The notes beneath the pieces were generated by a model. It was not told the origin of the DNA, ran no database searches, and saw only the letters and a program-made list of their open reading frames with translations. Shown here piece by piece: positions 1 to 7,911 of a stretch of DNA of 64,000 nt (positions are counted from its first letter, which is position 1; each line of letters begins with the position of its first letter). The translations under genes were made by a program, and so were the position numbers. Source of the stretch: Veillonella caviae (GTDB lineage: Bacteria > Bacillota > Negativicutes > Veillonellales > Veillonellaceae). Location of the stretch: the NCBI RefSeq assembly GCF_003992125.1, contig NZ_RQUY01000007.1, positions 1-64,000 of the forward strand. Reading direction: 5' to 3'.

Positions 1-5
1 AGATT

Positions 6-50
6 AAACCCTTATAACACTAGATATTTACTAGTATTACAAGGGTTTTT
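6..50. terminator. Intrinsic terminator at window edge
   Basis: A hairpin pairs 6-23 with 31-48 (two mismatches) around a 7-base loop and is followed by five T on the plus strand. It probably ends a plus-strand gene lying left of the window, although the arms are T/A-rich on both sides and it could act both ways. Confidence 0.7.
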
Positions 51-318
51 ACACACACTTTTTGTCCTATAAGCCTACATTACATACTAGCTTTAGTGAC
101 CAGTTATTATCTACCGAATTGACTGTCGGTAATTAACTACATGCTTAGTATAACAAAGGCATCTGTATTTGAGAAATATTCCTCACCAATAACTGGTCAT
201 TGGTGGCACCTATATGTGTTATATCACAGTAATAACTATTTTGCGTTAACCATAGCCTCCGCCTCACGATTTCTACATGATTAGCCTATACTCTTATTAG
301 CCCCACAATGACCGATTA
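51..318. other. Non-coding stretch with nested inverted repeats
   Basis: No plausible coding region is present. It holds a perfect 12-bp inverted repeat (97-108 with 188-199, core TGACCAGTTATT), a 6-bp hairpin inside it (112-117 with 126-131), and a second dyad overlapping its right arm (185-190 with 199-204). This could be a folded small RNA or a regulatory site; nothing in the sequence decides which. Confidence 0.35.
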
Positions 319-352
319 CAAAAAAGAAAACCGCCACCCGAAGGTAGCGGTT
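319..352 (-). terminator. rpsD terminator
   Basis: On the minus strand a 10-bp GC-rich stem (arms 329-338 and 343-352, one mismatch) with a TTCG-type tetraloop is followed by a T-rich tract. It sits directly downstream of the rpsD stop codon. Confidence 0.9.
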
Positions 353-365
353 TGTATGCGCCAAA

Positions 366-953
366 TTATTTGGAGTACAATTCGACGATAAGTGTTTCGT
401 TAACTTCGATAGGAAGTTCTTCACGTTGAGGAAGACGAGTGAAAGTAGCTTTGAAGCCTTCTAAGTCTTTTTCAATGTAAGGAAGTTCAAAAGAACGAAG
501 TTCTTGGAAATTAGATTTGAACATTTCGTTGTCGCGGGAAGCTTCACGAAGTTCAATTACATCACCTGGTTTGCAGGAGTAAGATGGAATGTCTACACGA
601 CGACCATTTACCAAAATGTGGCCATGGTTTACCATTTGGCGAGCTTGACGAATGGAATTGCCAAAACCGATGCGGTATACAAGATTATCAAGGCGTTGTT
701 CCAAAAGAACAAGCATATTTGCACCTGTGATACCTTGCATTTTTTTCGCTTTATCATAATAGCGTACGAACTGGCGTTCAAGCAAGTTGTAGTAAGCTTT
801 AACTTTTTGTTTTTCTAATAATTGTGTGCCATACTCAGACATTTTTTTCTGACGTTGGTCTTTTTTGACGCGATTCAAGGCTTTTGCGTGACCGAAAACG
901 TTCACACCAAAGCGACGACAAAGTTTGAATCGAGCCTCTCTTCTCGTTGCCAT
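366..953 (-). CDS. rpsD: 30S ribosomal protein S4
   Basis: Primary 16S-rRNA binding protein that nucleates assembly of the 30S body; also a translational repressor in many bacteria. The 195-aa product has the usual length, with the S4 RNA-binding domain at about residues 90-155 ([14 protein letters not shown], then [11 protein letters not shown]). Its N-terminus carries a single Cys instead of the four-cysteine zinc site found in the other S4 class, so it is the zinc-free form. The ATG at 953 is preceded by GAGGTG at a good distance. The gene stands alone with its own promoter and terminator rather than between rpsK and rpoA, where many bacteria carry it. Confidence 0.97.
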   Translation of the reverse strand: MATRREARFKLCRRFGVNVFGHAKALNRVKKDQRQKKMSEYGTQLLEKQKVKAYYNLLERQFVRYYDKAKKMQGITGANMLVLLEQRLDNLVYRIGFGNSIRQARQMVNHGHILVNGRRVDIPSYSCKPGDVIELREASRDNEMFKSNFQELRSFELPYIEKDLEGFKATFTRLPQREELPIEVNETLIVELYSK

Positions 954-984
954 GTGATTATCACCTCATAATTTAATATAACAT

Positions 985-1004
985 GTACCAAAACATAAAG
1001 GTAC
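985..1004 (-). promoter_or_regulatory. Hairpin at 5' end of rpsD mRNA
   Basis: GTACC and GGTAC arms (985-989 and 1000-1004) around a 10-base loop, with outer AAC/GTT bases extending the dyad. It begins almost exactly where the promoter would start the transcript, so it could stabilise the message or serve S4 feedback. Function is inferred only. Confidence 0.4.
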
Positions 1005-1010
1005 TGGTTA

Positions 1011-1040
1011 ATCATATCACTTTCAATAGACCTATGTCAA
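1011..1040 (-). promoter_or_regulatory. rpsD promoter
   Basis: Minus-strand -35 TTGACA (1035-1040), 18-bp spacer, -10 TATGAT (1011-1016). Predicted start near 1005, about 50 bases before the rpsD ATG. Confidence 0.75.
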
Positions 1041-1252
1041 TCAATACTACCTATGAAAGTCATGAATAATATTGTATAATTTCGCCTTTCATCAAGATAT
1101 AATAGTTATAATACAGGTCAACTATACTGATTCTGCATTATTCATCGGATTATACAGATTTAGATGAAAAAACAATGTCACTATGATACAATATGATTAA
1201 GAAAGGTAATATATAGTAATTTGGAGTCTTATGATTGAATTGGGGTACTCAT

Positions 1253-2152
1253 ATGAAAGAATTGCCAACAATACAAGAGCTACAAAGTTTTATTACCTAT
1301 AATAAAACAGGAAGCTTTACATTAGCTGCACAAACAATGAATATCACTCAATCGGCTTTCAGCGCCCAAATGAAGAAATTAGAGCGCCTTGTAGGTGTCA
1401 AATTAATTTCTCGTTCCACTCGTGGTAGCCGTTTGACGCCAGAAGGGGAATTATTCTTACCTGAAGCAGAACTTGTTCTCAACACACTAGAAAAGGCTAT
1501 CCAATCAATTCGTCTCGCTAGCAAAGTAGAGCGGCCTGTTCTTAATATAGGTGTGCTTCGTAGTTTAGGTGATATCCGCCTCAACGGATATGTATCTCAT
1601 TTTTTTAAAAATCACCCTGAATTTTCTGTATCTATTTATGATATGGAAGAAGAAGAGTTATTACTAGATTTGAGAGAAAATCGCATCGATATCGCCCTCC
1701 TCTATTTACCAAACAATAAGGATATGTCCTTATATGAATCAAAAGCGTTACGAGAAGACGAATTCATCTACTATGCGCCACGCCTTATTCCAAAAATACA
1801 ATCAGCAACATTAAAAAATATACAGCAATATCCTTTATTGATGTATCCACCTAAATATTTTATGTATCGCACTATAAAATCCTATGTAGGAAATGGTCAG
1901 CAAAACCTACACATTCGCGGTAGCCGTTTATCAAATCCATACACTATGATCGACTACTGTGACAAAAATGAATCAGGTTGTATCGTAGCGCGCCAAATCT
2001 TAGATGCACTCAACATTAAAGATGGCTATTTACCATTAGAAAAACCATTAAAATTACAAGTGTGCTTTGCATACAAAAAAAATAATTCAAAAACCGAAAC
2101 CATGAACACCTTTATGGATTACGTTCACCAAGAATCGCCAGCAAAATTATAG
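1253..2152 (+). CDS. LysR-family transcriptional regulator
   Basis: DNA-binding regulator. The N-terminal winged helix-turn-helix is clear at residues 8-65 (LQSFITYNKTGSFTLAAQ, then SQSAFS-like core and LERLVGVKL), followed by a ligand-binding domain up to residue 299. The ATG at 1253 fits the LysR N-terminus and follows GGGG seven bases upstream; a TTG at 1235 with GGAG upstream is an alternative that adds six residues. The gene is divergent from rpsD and convergent with panS, sharing a bidirectional terminator with the latter. No target operon is obvious from context, and the effector is unknown. Confidence 0.9.
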   Translation: MKELPTIQELQSFITYNKTGSFTLAAQTMNITQSAFSAQMKKLERLVGVKLISRSTRGSRLTPEGELFLPEAELVLNTLEKAIQSIRLASKVERPVLNIGVLRSLGDIRLNGYVSHFFKNHPEFSVSIYDMEEEELLLDLRENRIDIALLYLPNNKDMSLYESKALREDEFIYYAPRLIPKIQSATLKNIQQYPLLMYPPKYFMYRTIKSYVGNGQQNLHIRGSRLSNPYTMIDYCDKNESGCIVARQILDALNIKDGYLPLEKPLKLQVCFAYKKNNSKTETMNTFMDYVHQESPAKL

Positions 2153-2153
2153 T

Positions 2154-2195
2154 AAAAACCCCGTTATGATACATATCACAACGGGGTTTTATTTT
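2154..2195. terminator. Bidirectional terminator, LysR gene / panS
   Basis: AAAACCCCGTT arm pairs with AACGGGGTTTT across a partly paired centre; T-rich on both strands, between convergent genes. Confidence 0.85.
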
Positions 2196-2223
2196 AGTGC
2201 CTCATTATATTATACAATTCAAA

Positions 2224-3192
2224 TTATATATCAGCCTCCACAATTCGTTTCGGCACATGCTGTGCCAAGTGATGTCTACGAAATGCGGCAAACACAGCGC
2301 CTGATAGATTATGCCATACACTGAATAGTGCGCCTGCCAAAGTAGCTAATGGATTGATAGCAAAATTTGCTGTTGCCAAAGCTACGGCAAGCCCGCTGTT
2401 TTGCATGCCCACCTCAATAGCCAAAGCCGTTGTTTTGTCATAGCTTAATCCACAAACTCTACCTATCACTAATCCCATAACAAGTCCTAACAAGTTATGT
2501 AAGCATACAAGCCCCAAAGTTAACAGACCTGACAACACTATATTATGACGATTTGTAGCAATGATAGCAGCAATGAGCAATACAATAGCAATAATAGATA
2601 GCATAGGACTAATCTGACGTACAGGTTCAATCCGATGTCCTGCCCCCCATTGCGCTAAAACACCTAGCCCAATAGGTAAAATAATAACTTTCACCACCGT
2701 CATCATCATTGGCAACAATGCTACATCCACCCAAGCACCAGCAAGGCCAAAAATCAATAGTGGTGTAACTAAAGGTGCCAACAGTGTAGACACAATCGTC
2801 ATTCCTACGGATAATGCTACATCGCCACGAGCAATATAGGTGATTACATTGCTAGCAGTGCCACCAGGACAGCAGCCAACAAGGATAATACCTATAGCCA
2901 TCTCAGGCGACAATTGAAATATATGACATAAAGCCCATGCGCCAAGAGGCATAATAGTATATTGGGCGATTACACCAATAGCAATATCACGGGGGCGTTT
3001 AATCAAACAGTCAATATCTTTCACTTGTATAGTGAGCCCCATACCAAACATAGCAACACCTAATAGAAATGGTGTATATGCTATAGCCCAAGCAAAGTAA
3101 TTAGGCTCGAAATACGCACACACTGAAAGTATCAAAATTAATGCAGTTACATATTTTGATAATAAACGGTTAATAGATAAAAGCATGTCCAT
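2224..3192 (-). CDS. panS: BASS-family transporter, probable PanS
   Basis: Inner-membrane protein of the bile acid:sodium symporter superfamily with about ten hydrophobic segments over 322 aa. Family signatures are visible: GCCPGGTASNVITY around residue 110 and EVGMQNSGLA near residue 265. PanS members import ketopantoate or pantoate, and the position directly behind panC supports that substrate; it is an inference. I chose the ATG at 3192 because AGGA lies 11 bases upstream; a GTG at 3201 that overlaps the panC stop (GTGA) is the alternative. Either start implies coupling to panC translation. Confidence 0.75.
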   Translation of the reverse strand: MDMLLSINRLLSKYVTALILILSVCAYFEPNYFAWAIAYTPFLLGVAMFGMGLTIQVKDIDCLIKRPRDIAIGVIAQYTIMPLGAWALCHIFQLSPEMAIGIILVGCCPGGTASNVITYIARGDVALSVGMTIVSTLLAPLVTPLLIFGLAGAWVDVALLPMMMTVVKVIILPIGLGVLAQWGAGHRIEPVRQISPMLSIIAIVLLIAAIIATNRHNIVLSGLLTLGLVCLHNLLGLVMGLVIGRVCGLSYDKTTALAIEVGMQNSGLAVALATANFAINPLATLAGALFSVWHNLSGAVFAAFRRHHLAQHVPKRIVEADI

Positions 3193-3197
3193 AGCTA

Positions 3198-4043
3198 TCA
3201 CCGTCCTATCGTATAAGAGAAATTATCAATGAGACGTGTTTTCCCTATATATACTGCCATAGCAACTAAGACAGGTCTATCGATAAATTCTACAATTTGC
3301 ATCGTTTCAGCATCCACCACCGAGACATAATCGATACGAGCTAACGGCTCACCTTGAATAACCGATTTCATACTAGAAATTAACTCTGATGCTGGCATTC
3401 CTATTTTTATCTGTTCTTTACCAACTTGTATGGATTTATATAGAATTGTAGCCGCTTGTCGTTCTTCTGCAGATAAATAGGTGTTTCGCGAAGACCGTGC
3501 TAAACCATCAGCCTCTCTTACAATAGGAACTCCCACAATGGTAATAGGAACATTTAAATCCTTCACCATTTTACGAATAATCGCCAATTGCTGGGCATCT
3601 TTTTCGCCAAAGTAAGCCCGTGTAGGTTGTACGATATTGAAAAGTTTAGTTACTACCGTACAAACCCCTTTAAAATGAATAGGTCTCGTTACACCACAAA
3701 GGGTATTTGATAAATCCACAATATCCACAAAAGCTTTAGGATTTTGATACATTTCCTCTGGAGTCGGTGCAAATATAACATCTACACCACAGCTGCTAGC
3801 TAATTTAGCATCTCCTTTTAAATCTCGTGGGTACGCTTCTAAATCTTCATGTTCACCAAATTGTGTAGGATTTACAAAAACCGATAACACGACTCTATCG
3901 TTATCTTGGCGCGCTGCTTTCATCAACGCACCATGTCCATCATGCAGAAAGCCCATAGTTGGCACAAAACCAATAGTATTCCTCTCTGCTCTCCATATGT
4001 GTAATAGCTCACGTAATTCTTGTATAGTATGTATTATTTTCAT
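3198..4043 (-). CDS. panC: Pantoate--beta-alanine ligase
   Basis: Cytosolic ATP-dependent ligase that joins pantoate and beta-alanine to make pantothenate, the precursor of coenzyme A. The 281-aa product shows the nucleotidyl-transferase fold motifs: FVPTMGFLHDGH (HxGH class) near residue 28, GEKDAQQ near residue 150 and RSSRNTYLS near residue 185. GGAGG seven bases before the ATG at 4043 favours it over the GTG at 4046. Its stop overlaps the start region of panS, and panD lies upstream, giving an order panD-panC-panS. No panB is visible here. Confidence 0.97.
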   Translation of the reverse strand: MKIIHTIQELRELLHIWRAERNTIGFVPTMGFLHDGHGALMKAARQDNDRVVLSVFVNPTQFGEHEDLEAYPRDLKGDAKLASSCGVDVIFAPTPEEMYQNPKAFVDIVDLSNTLCGVTRPIHFKGVCTVVTKLFNIVQPTRAYFGEKDAQQLAIIRKMVKDLNVPITIVGVPIVREADGLARSSRNTYLSAEERQAATILYKSIQVGKEQIKIGMPASELISSMKSVIQGEPLARIDYVSVVDAETMQIVEFIDRPVLVAMAVYIGKTRLIDNFSYTIGR

Positions 4044-4172
4044 CACACAACCTCCGTCATTATAAGATAATTCGAAGATAGTCTATACAGCCTACTGTAT
4101 TTCATTATTACAGTTCTTAAAATAGTTTTATTAGTTATCTACTCATTAACGTATGTTTGATAATATTACTAA

Positions 4173-4574
4173 TCAATCCAATCGCTGTTGATCCGCTAAC
4201 AAACCGTGCTTTTCATAATTTGTAATATGACTAATCTTATTTTCCTCATCTACAAAGACGACTAGAGGTTTATGATGTTCAATTTCTTTTTCATCCAATT
4301 GTGCATAGCACATACTAATAATAGTATCATTCACCTGCACATGTCGCGCGGCTGCCCCATTTAAGCATACAACACCACTACCAGATTCTCCTGCAATAGT
4401 ATACGTTGTAAAACGCGCTCCATTATTAACATCTACGATTTGAACTTGTTCATATTCTCGTATTCCAGATGCATTCAATAGGTCTGTATCGACTGTAATG
4501 CTCCCTACATAATCAAGTTCAGCTTGTGTAACCGTAGCTCTATGAATTTTACTCTTCAACATTGTTAGTATCAT
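4173..4574 (-). CDS. panD: Aspartate 1-decarboxylase (pyruvoyl enzyme)
   Basis: Makes beta-alanine from aspartate for the PanC reaction. The proenzyme self-cleaves before a serine to form a pyruvoyl cofactor; here the Gly24-Ser25 pair in [11 protein letters not shown] falls at the same numbering as in the Escherichia coli protein when the ATG at 4574 is used. That start (MILTML) also has AAGGAG six bases upstream, so a longer reading frame to 4607 is rejected. Length 133 aa is normal. About 130 bp separate it from panC, probably within one transcript. Confidence 0.96.
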   Translation of the reverse strand: MILTMLKSKIHRATVTQAELDYVGSITVDTDLLNASGIREYEQVQIVDVNNGARFTTYTIAGESGSGVVCLNGAAARHVQVNDTIISMCYAQLDEKEIEHHKPLVVFVDEENKISHITNYEKHGLLADQQRLD

Positions 4575-4695
4575 GTTAAACTCCTTGTGTAAAAGTACCC
4601 GCCACATGGTCGGATCGAATATTCACAATGAATCTGTTTATCATGAAAATAACAGTAGGCTAGAGTATAGTTATGCAATACTATCTCCAGCACCG

Positions 4696-4704
4696 ATTAT
4701 AACA
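4696..4704 (-). promoter_or_regulatory. Possible panD promoter (extended -10)
   Basis: Minus strand reads TGTTATAAT, an extended -10 element, located between the tRNA-array terminator and panD. No good -35 is visible, because that position falls in the terminator T-tract. Confidence 0.45.
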
Positions 4705-4718
4705 CAAGTTTCCCATAG

Positions 4719-4746
4719 CAAAAAGGACTATCCGAAGATAGTCCTT
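4719..4746 (-). terminator. Terminator of the nine-tRNA array
   Basis: Perfect 10-bp stem (4723-4732 with 4737-4746), tetraloop, and five T on the minus strand, immediately after tRNA-Val. Confidence 0.92.
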
Positions 4747-4751
4747 ATATT

Positions 4752-4827
<76 letters not shown>

Positions 4828-4830
4828 ATG

Positions 4831-4905
4831 TGGTGACCCGTCCGGGAATCGAACCCGGGATACCGCCGTGAAAGGGCGGTGTCTTAACCGCTTGACCAAC
4901 GGGCC
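4831..4905 (-). tRNA. tRNA-Glu(UUC), copy 1
   Basis: 75 nt with encoded CCA. Acceptor GGCCCGT/ACGGGTC, anticodon loop CTTTCAC gives UUC. Only three bases separate it from tRNA-Val. Confidence 0.96.
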
Positions 4906-4914
4906 ATATAAAGT

Positions 4915-4990
4915 TGGCTCCTCGAGTAGGACTCGAACCTACGACCGATCGGTTAACAGCCGATTGCTCTACCGACTGAGCTATCGAGGA
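4915..4990 (-). tRNA. tRNA-Asn(GUU), copy 1
   Basis: 76 nt with encoded CCA, discriminator G. Anticodon loop CTGTTAA gives GUU. Differs from copy 2 by one base in the D-arm (GTCGGT here, GTTGGT there). Confidence 0.96.
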
Positions 4991-4995
4991 ATGTA

Positions 4996-5070
4996 TGGAG
5001 CGGGAAACGAGATTCGAACTCGCGACCCCCGCCTTGGCAAGGCGGTGCTCTACCGCTGAGCTATTCCCGC
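4996..5070 (-). tRNA. tRNA-Gly(GCC), copy 1
   Basis: 75 nt with encoded CCA. Acceptor GCGGGAA/TTCCCGC, anticodon loop TTGCCAA gives GCC. Confidence 0.96.
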
Positions 5071-5073
5071 ATA

Positions 5074-5149
<76 letters not shown>

Positions 5150-5152
5150 ATG

Positions 5153-5227
5153 TGGTGACCCGTCCGGGAATCGAACCCGGGATACCGCCGTGAAAGGGCG
5201 GTGTCTTAACCGCTTGACCAACGGGCC
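5153..5227 (-). tRNA. tRNA-Glu(UUC), copy 2
   Basis: Identical in sequence to the copy at 4831-4905, with the same three-base spacer to tRNA-Val. Confidence 0.96.
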
Positions 5228-5231
5228 ATGA

Positions 5232-5307
5232 TGGTGACTCACCCGCGACTCGAACGCGGGACACCCTGATTAAAAGTCAGGTGCTCTGCCAACTGAGCTA
5301 GTGAGTC
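5232..5307 (-). tRNA. tRNA-Lys(UUU)
   Basis: 76 nt with encoded CCA. Acceptor GACTCAC/GTGAGTC, anticodon loop CTTTTAA gives UUU. The only gene of the array without a second copy; it sits between Asn and Glu of the upstream block. Confidence 0.96.
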
Positions 5308-5310
5308 ATG

Positions 5311-5386
5311 TGGCTCCTCGAGTAGGACTCGAACCTACGACCGATCGGTTAACAGCCGATTGCTCTACCAACTGAGCTATCGAGGA
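5311..5386 (-). tRNA. tRNA-Asn(GUU), copy 2
   Basis: 76 nt, as copy 1 except for one D-arm base. Confidence 0.96.
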
Positions 5387-5391
5387 ATGTA

Positions 5392-5466
5392 TGGAGCGGG
5401 AAACGAGATTCGAACTCGCGACCCCCGCCTTGGCAAGGCGGTGCTCTACCGCTGAGCTATTCCCGC
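5392..5466 (-). tRNA. tRNA-Gly(GCC), copy 2
   Basis: Identical to the copy at 4996-5070 and first gene of the array behind its promoter. Confidence 0.96.
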
Positions 5467-5483
5467 ATTTAGAACCGTTAATT

Positions 5484-5513
5484 ACTATATCATAATTAAG
5501 ATTCCATCGTCAA
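5484..5513 (-). promoter_or_regulatory. Promoter of the nine-tRNA array
   Basis: Minus-strand TTGACG (5508-5513), 18-bp spacer, TATAGT (5484-5489); predicted start near 5477, about ten bases before tRNA-Gly. Confidence 0.75.
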
Positions 5514-5606
5514 GAATCAACCTGTTAATTCTGACTGCCTTATAATAATATCAATTTCCATACATAGTGTCAATGGTTTTTATAATAAAATCTACAAATT
5601 TCTATC

Positions 5607-5646
5607 AAAAAGGATTGTACCGTAAGTTTGAAGTACAATCCTTTTT
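5607..5646. terminator. arsB terminator
   Basis: Perfect 14-bp stem (5607-5620 with 5633-5646) with A5/T5 ends, so it can work on both strands. It lies just after the arsB stop. Confidence 0.9.
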
Positions 5647-5653
5647 CTCTATA

Positions 5654-6757
5654 TTATTCTATATCCTCTTGTCGCCCTTTACCTGCTCCATCTTCTGCAG
5701 CACGAACTTCTGCTTCTACAAATGTCTTCATATCATTGAGCATATGCATAGATGCATCAATAACAGATAACCCCATAGTAGAACCTAAGCCTTCATCAAT
5801 GTGTAAATCATAATGTAAATATGGTTTCAATTCCATATATTTGCATTGTTCTCTATGGATAGGCTCATCGTAAACAGCAGAAGGGAATACATAATCTTTA
5901 ATCAATGGTTCCATCGTTGTTGCCGCCAATACAGCCGCCCCTGTTATAGCATTATCGAATACAATAGCCATACGATGACTAGCGGCACCAATTATAAATC
6001 CTGTTAACACAGCGATATCGATACCACCTACTACGCACAATATGTTAAGAACCGCATCACGGCGGCTTTCACCATTCATAGTAGACCAATTAGTAACAGC
6101 AATATCATAAGAATCTACAAAAGAATGGATATGATTAGATTTTTGTTCAATAGTAGGCCCACAATCTGTATGTACCAACAAATCAGTATAATCTGCTCCT
6201 GTAATAGATGCTGTAGTAACAAGAGCATCTAAATAAGCATGTTCCCCTATATTGCCAAGAGCTACTACTTGAATACGGTCCTCATGTAATCGTTCTGCAT
6301 AAGTAAAACCTAATTCAATAGCCTCCTCTAATTCATCTTTCGATATAGAAGATTCCATACCAAAAAAATGAGAACCTTTACGAATCACGTGAGTATCTAT
6401 ATGGTCTAATGAGTCTGTATCTTGTTCAAGCCCTACATTCACTACATAAACAGGAGCATCTAGTTTACATGCCGCACCTTGTGTAGCAGTGCAACCATCA
6501 TTAAATCTAGTTATAGCTGCTAAACTTTCTGCACCATGTTTCGTATTTTGTGGTCCATCTACAAGATGATCGGCACCTACTACAAACACACCATACTGTA
6601 AATGATTTGGTTTTTCTACTGCCAAAATTCCTGCTAGACGCTCAGCCATAGTTTCTAACATAGCCAAACTATAAATTGGTTTAGTTAAATTATCAATACG
6701 CAAGCGACACGCTGTCATAGATGAATCATGTAATGGTTCAATATGAAACTCTCTCAT
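5654..6757 (-). CDS. arsB: CobT-like subunit, probable ArsB
   Basis: Divergent homologue of nicotinate-nucleotide:dimethylbenzimidazole phosphoribosyltransferase (CobT), 367 aa. The C-terminal active-site region survives (DEGLGSTMG near residue 325), but the N-terminal ADHG motif reads GADHLVDG and the GEMGIGNTT loop is replaced by VALGNIGEH. This matches the known ArsAB arrangement, in which a divergent partner pairs with a canonical one to attach phenol or p-cresol as the lower ligand of cobamides. Start ATG shares its A with the TAA of arsA, implying coupled synthesis of the two subunits. A separate function is possible but less likely. Confidence 0.78.
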   Translation of the reverse strand: MREFHIEPLHDSSMTACRLRIDNLTKPIYSLAMLETMAERLAGILAVEKPNHLQYGVFVVGADHLVDGPQNTKHGAESLAAITRFNDGCTATQGAACKLDAPVYVVNVGLEQDTDSLDHIDTHVIRKGSHFFGMESSISKDELEEAIELGFTYAERLHEDRIQVVALGNIGEHAYLDALVTTASITGADYTDLLVHTDCGPTIEQKSNHIHSFVDSYDIAVTNWSTMNGESRRDAVLNILCVVGGIDIAVLTGFIIGAASHRMAIVFDNAITGAAVLAATTMEPLIKDYVFPSAVYDEPIHREQCKYMELKPYLHYDLHIDEGLGSTMGLSVIDASMHMLNDMKTFVEAEVRAAEDGAGKGRQEDIE

Positions 6758-7794
6758 TATTGCTCACCTCCACGTAATGCAATATACATATGACAAGCCA
6801 AATCAAGCATTCCCATTTGAATAGAACCGCCAGACGCTTCGCCTAAGCAGAGACCTAAGTCTACATAAGCTTCAAGTCCTAAGTTTTCTAGGGCTGATTT
6901 TGCTGCTTTCTCTGCAGACAAATGAGATGCCATCACATAGTCCATCGTACTAGGTGCTAATGATTTAGCCACTAATGCACAGGCACTCGTATTAAATCCA
7001 TCAATGATAACTAATGCTTTATGCGCTGCAGCACCTAACATAATACCTACGATACAAGCAAATTCAAAACCACCTACAGATGCTAAAATACCAAGGCCGT
7101 CGTTTTTATCGATATCTTTATATTTCTCTAATACATCGTGAACAATGCGTTGTTTTAACTTCAATCGCTCATTAGAAATATTACTCCCTCGACCGGTAGC
7201 CTCTTCAGCAGTGAGTCCTGCGAATTTCGCGGTCATAAGAGCGCTAGATGTTGTATTAGCAATACCCATTTCACCAACAAGAAATACATTGTACCCTTCA
7301 TTGATTTTTTCTGTTACTAATGCGATACCCGCTTCAATGCCGTCTATAGCTTGTTCACGAGTCATAGCAGGTTCTTCTACGAAATTTTTTGTTCCCATGC
7401 CGAGCTTATGACTGCGAAGACCTGGGACCCAAGTCATATCCGCCGCAACGCCCATATCGATAACTTCCATATCGGCACCACAGTAATTAGCCAAAGAATT
7501 AGCACCAGCACCTTTAGGAATCAAATAATTTTGTGTCATACCGATAGTGGTTTCTTTAGGATAGGCGCTAACGCCCATATCCGCCACACCATGATCCGCA
7601 CTAGCAATAATCATGCACGGCTTTGGTATGGTCACCACTTCTTGATTCGTAGCTGCTGCATATTGTGCTACTACGGGCACCAACCGACCGTATACATCTA
7701 CACCACCAACGTGAGACCACCGTTCTAAAACTTTACTTTCAATAGCTTGACTGCGCTTAGTAATCTGTACTAATGTATCTTGCAATAAACTCAT
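6757..7794 (-). CDS. arsA: CobT-like base phosphoribosyltransferase, probable ArsA
   Basis: CobT family, 345 aa, acting in lower-ligand activation for cobamide (B12-type) synthesis. Motifs are canonical: ASADHGVADMGVSAYP near residue 64, GEMGIANTTSSAL near residue 172, GRGSN, and the C-terminal LGEASGG with the catalytic glutamate. The ATG at 7794 has AGGAGG nine bases upstream; an in-frame ATG at 7812 lies on the wrong side of that site. Together with the overlapping divergent paralogue it resembles the Sporomusa/Veillonella ArsAB heterodimer rather than a single CobT. No cobalamin riboswitch is visible in the short upstream region. Confidence 0.8.
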   Translation of the reverse strand: MSLLQDTLVQITKRSQAIESKVLERWSHVGGVDVYGRLVPVVAQYAAATNQEVVTIPKPCMIIASADHGVADMGVSAYPKETTIGMTQNYLIPKGAGANSLANYCGADMEVIDMGVAADMTWVPGLRSHKLGMGTKNFVEEPAMTREQAIDGIEAGIALVTEKINEGYNVFLVGEMGIANTTSSALMTAKFAGLTAEEATGRGSNISNERLKLKQRIVHDVLEKYKDIDKNDGLGILASVGGFEFACIVGIMLGAAAHKALVIIDGFNTSACALVAKSLAPSTMDYVMASHLSAEKAAKSALENLGLEAYVDLGLCLGEASGGSIQMGMLDLACHMYIALRGGEQ

Positions 7795-7911
7795 ACAAAT
7801 CTTCCTCCTCATTATTAAGAAATCTGTATCGTTACTAGTACTAAAAAGTTAATATCATAACATATATTTATAACTCTATATCATGATAATAATTACAAAT
7901 TTACCTCCATC

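Noticed and set aside
1231-1302. Short ATG frame overlapping the LysR gene start, preceded by GGAG
   Set aside because: It is 23 codons, out of frame with the regulator, with spacing too short to the GGAG; more likely chance than an upstream ORF.
7795-7911. Possible cobalamin riboswitch ahead of the arsA gene
   Set aside because: The gap is only about 115 bases and shows no B12-box-like sequence or the needed helices.
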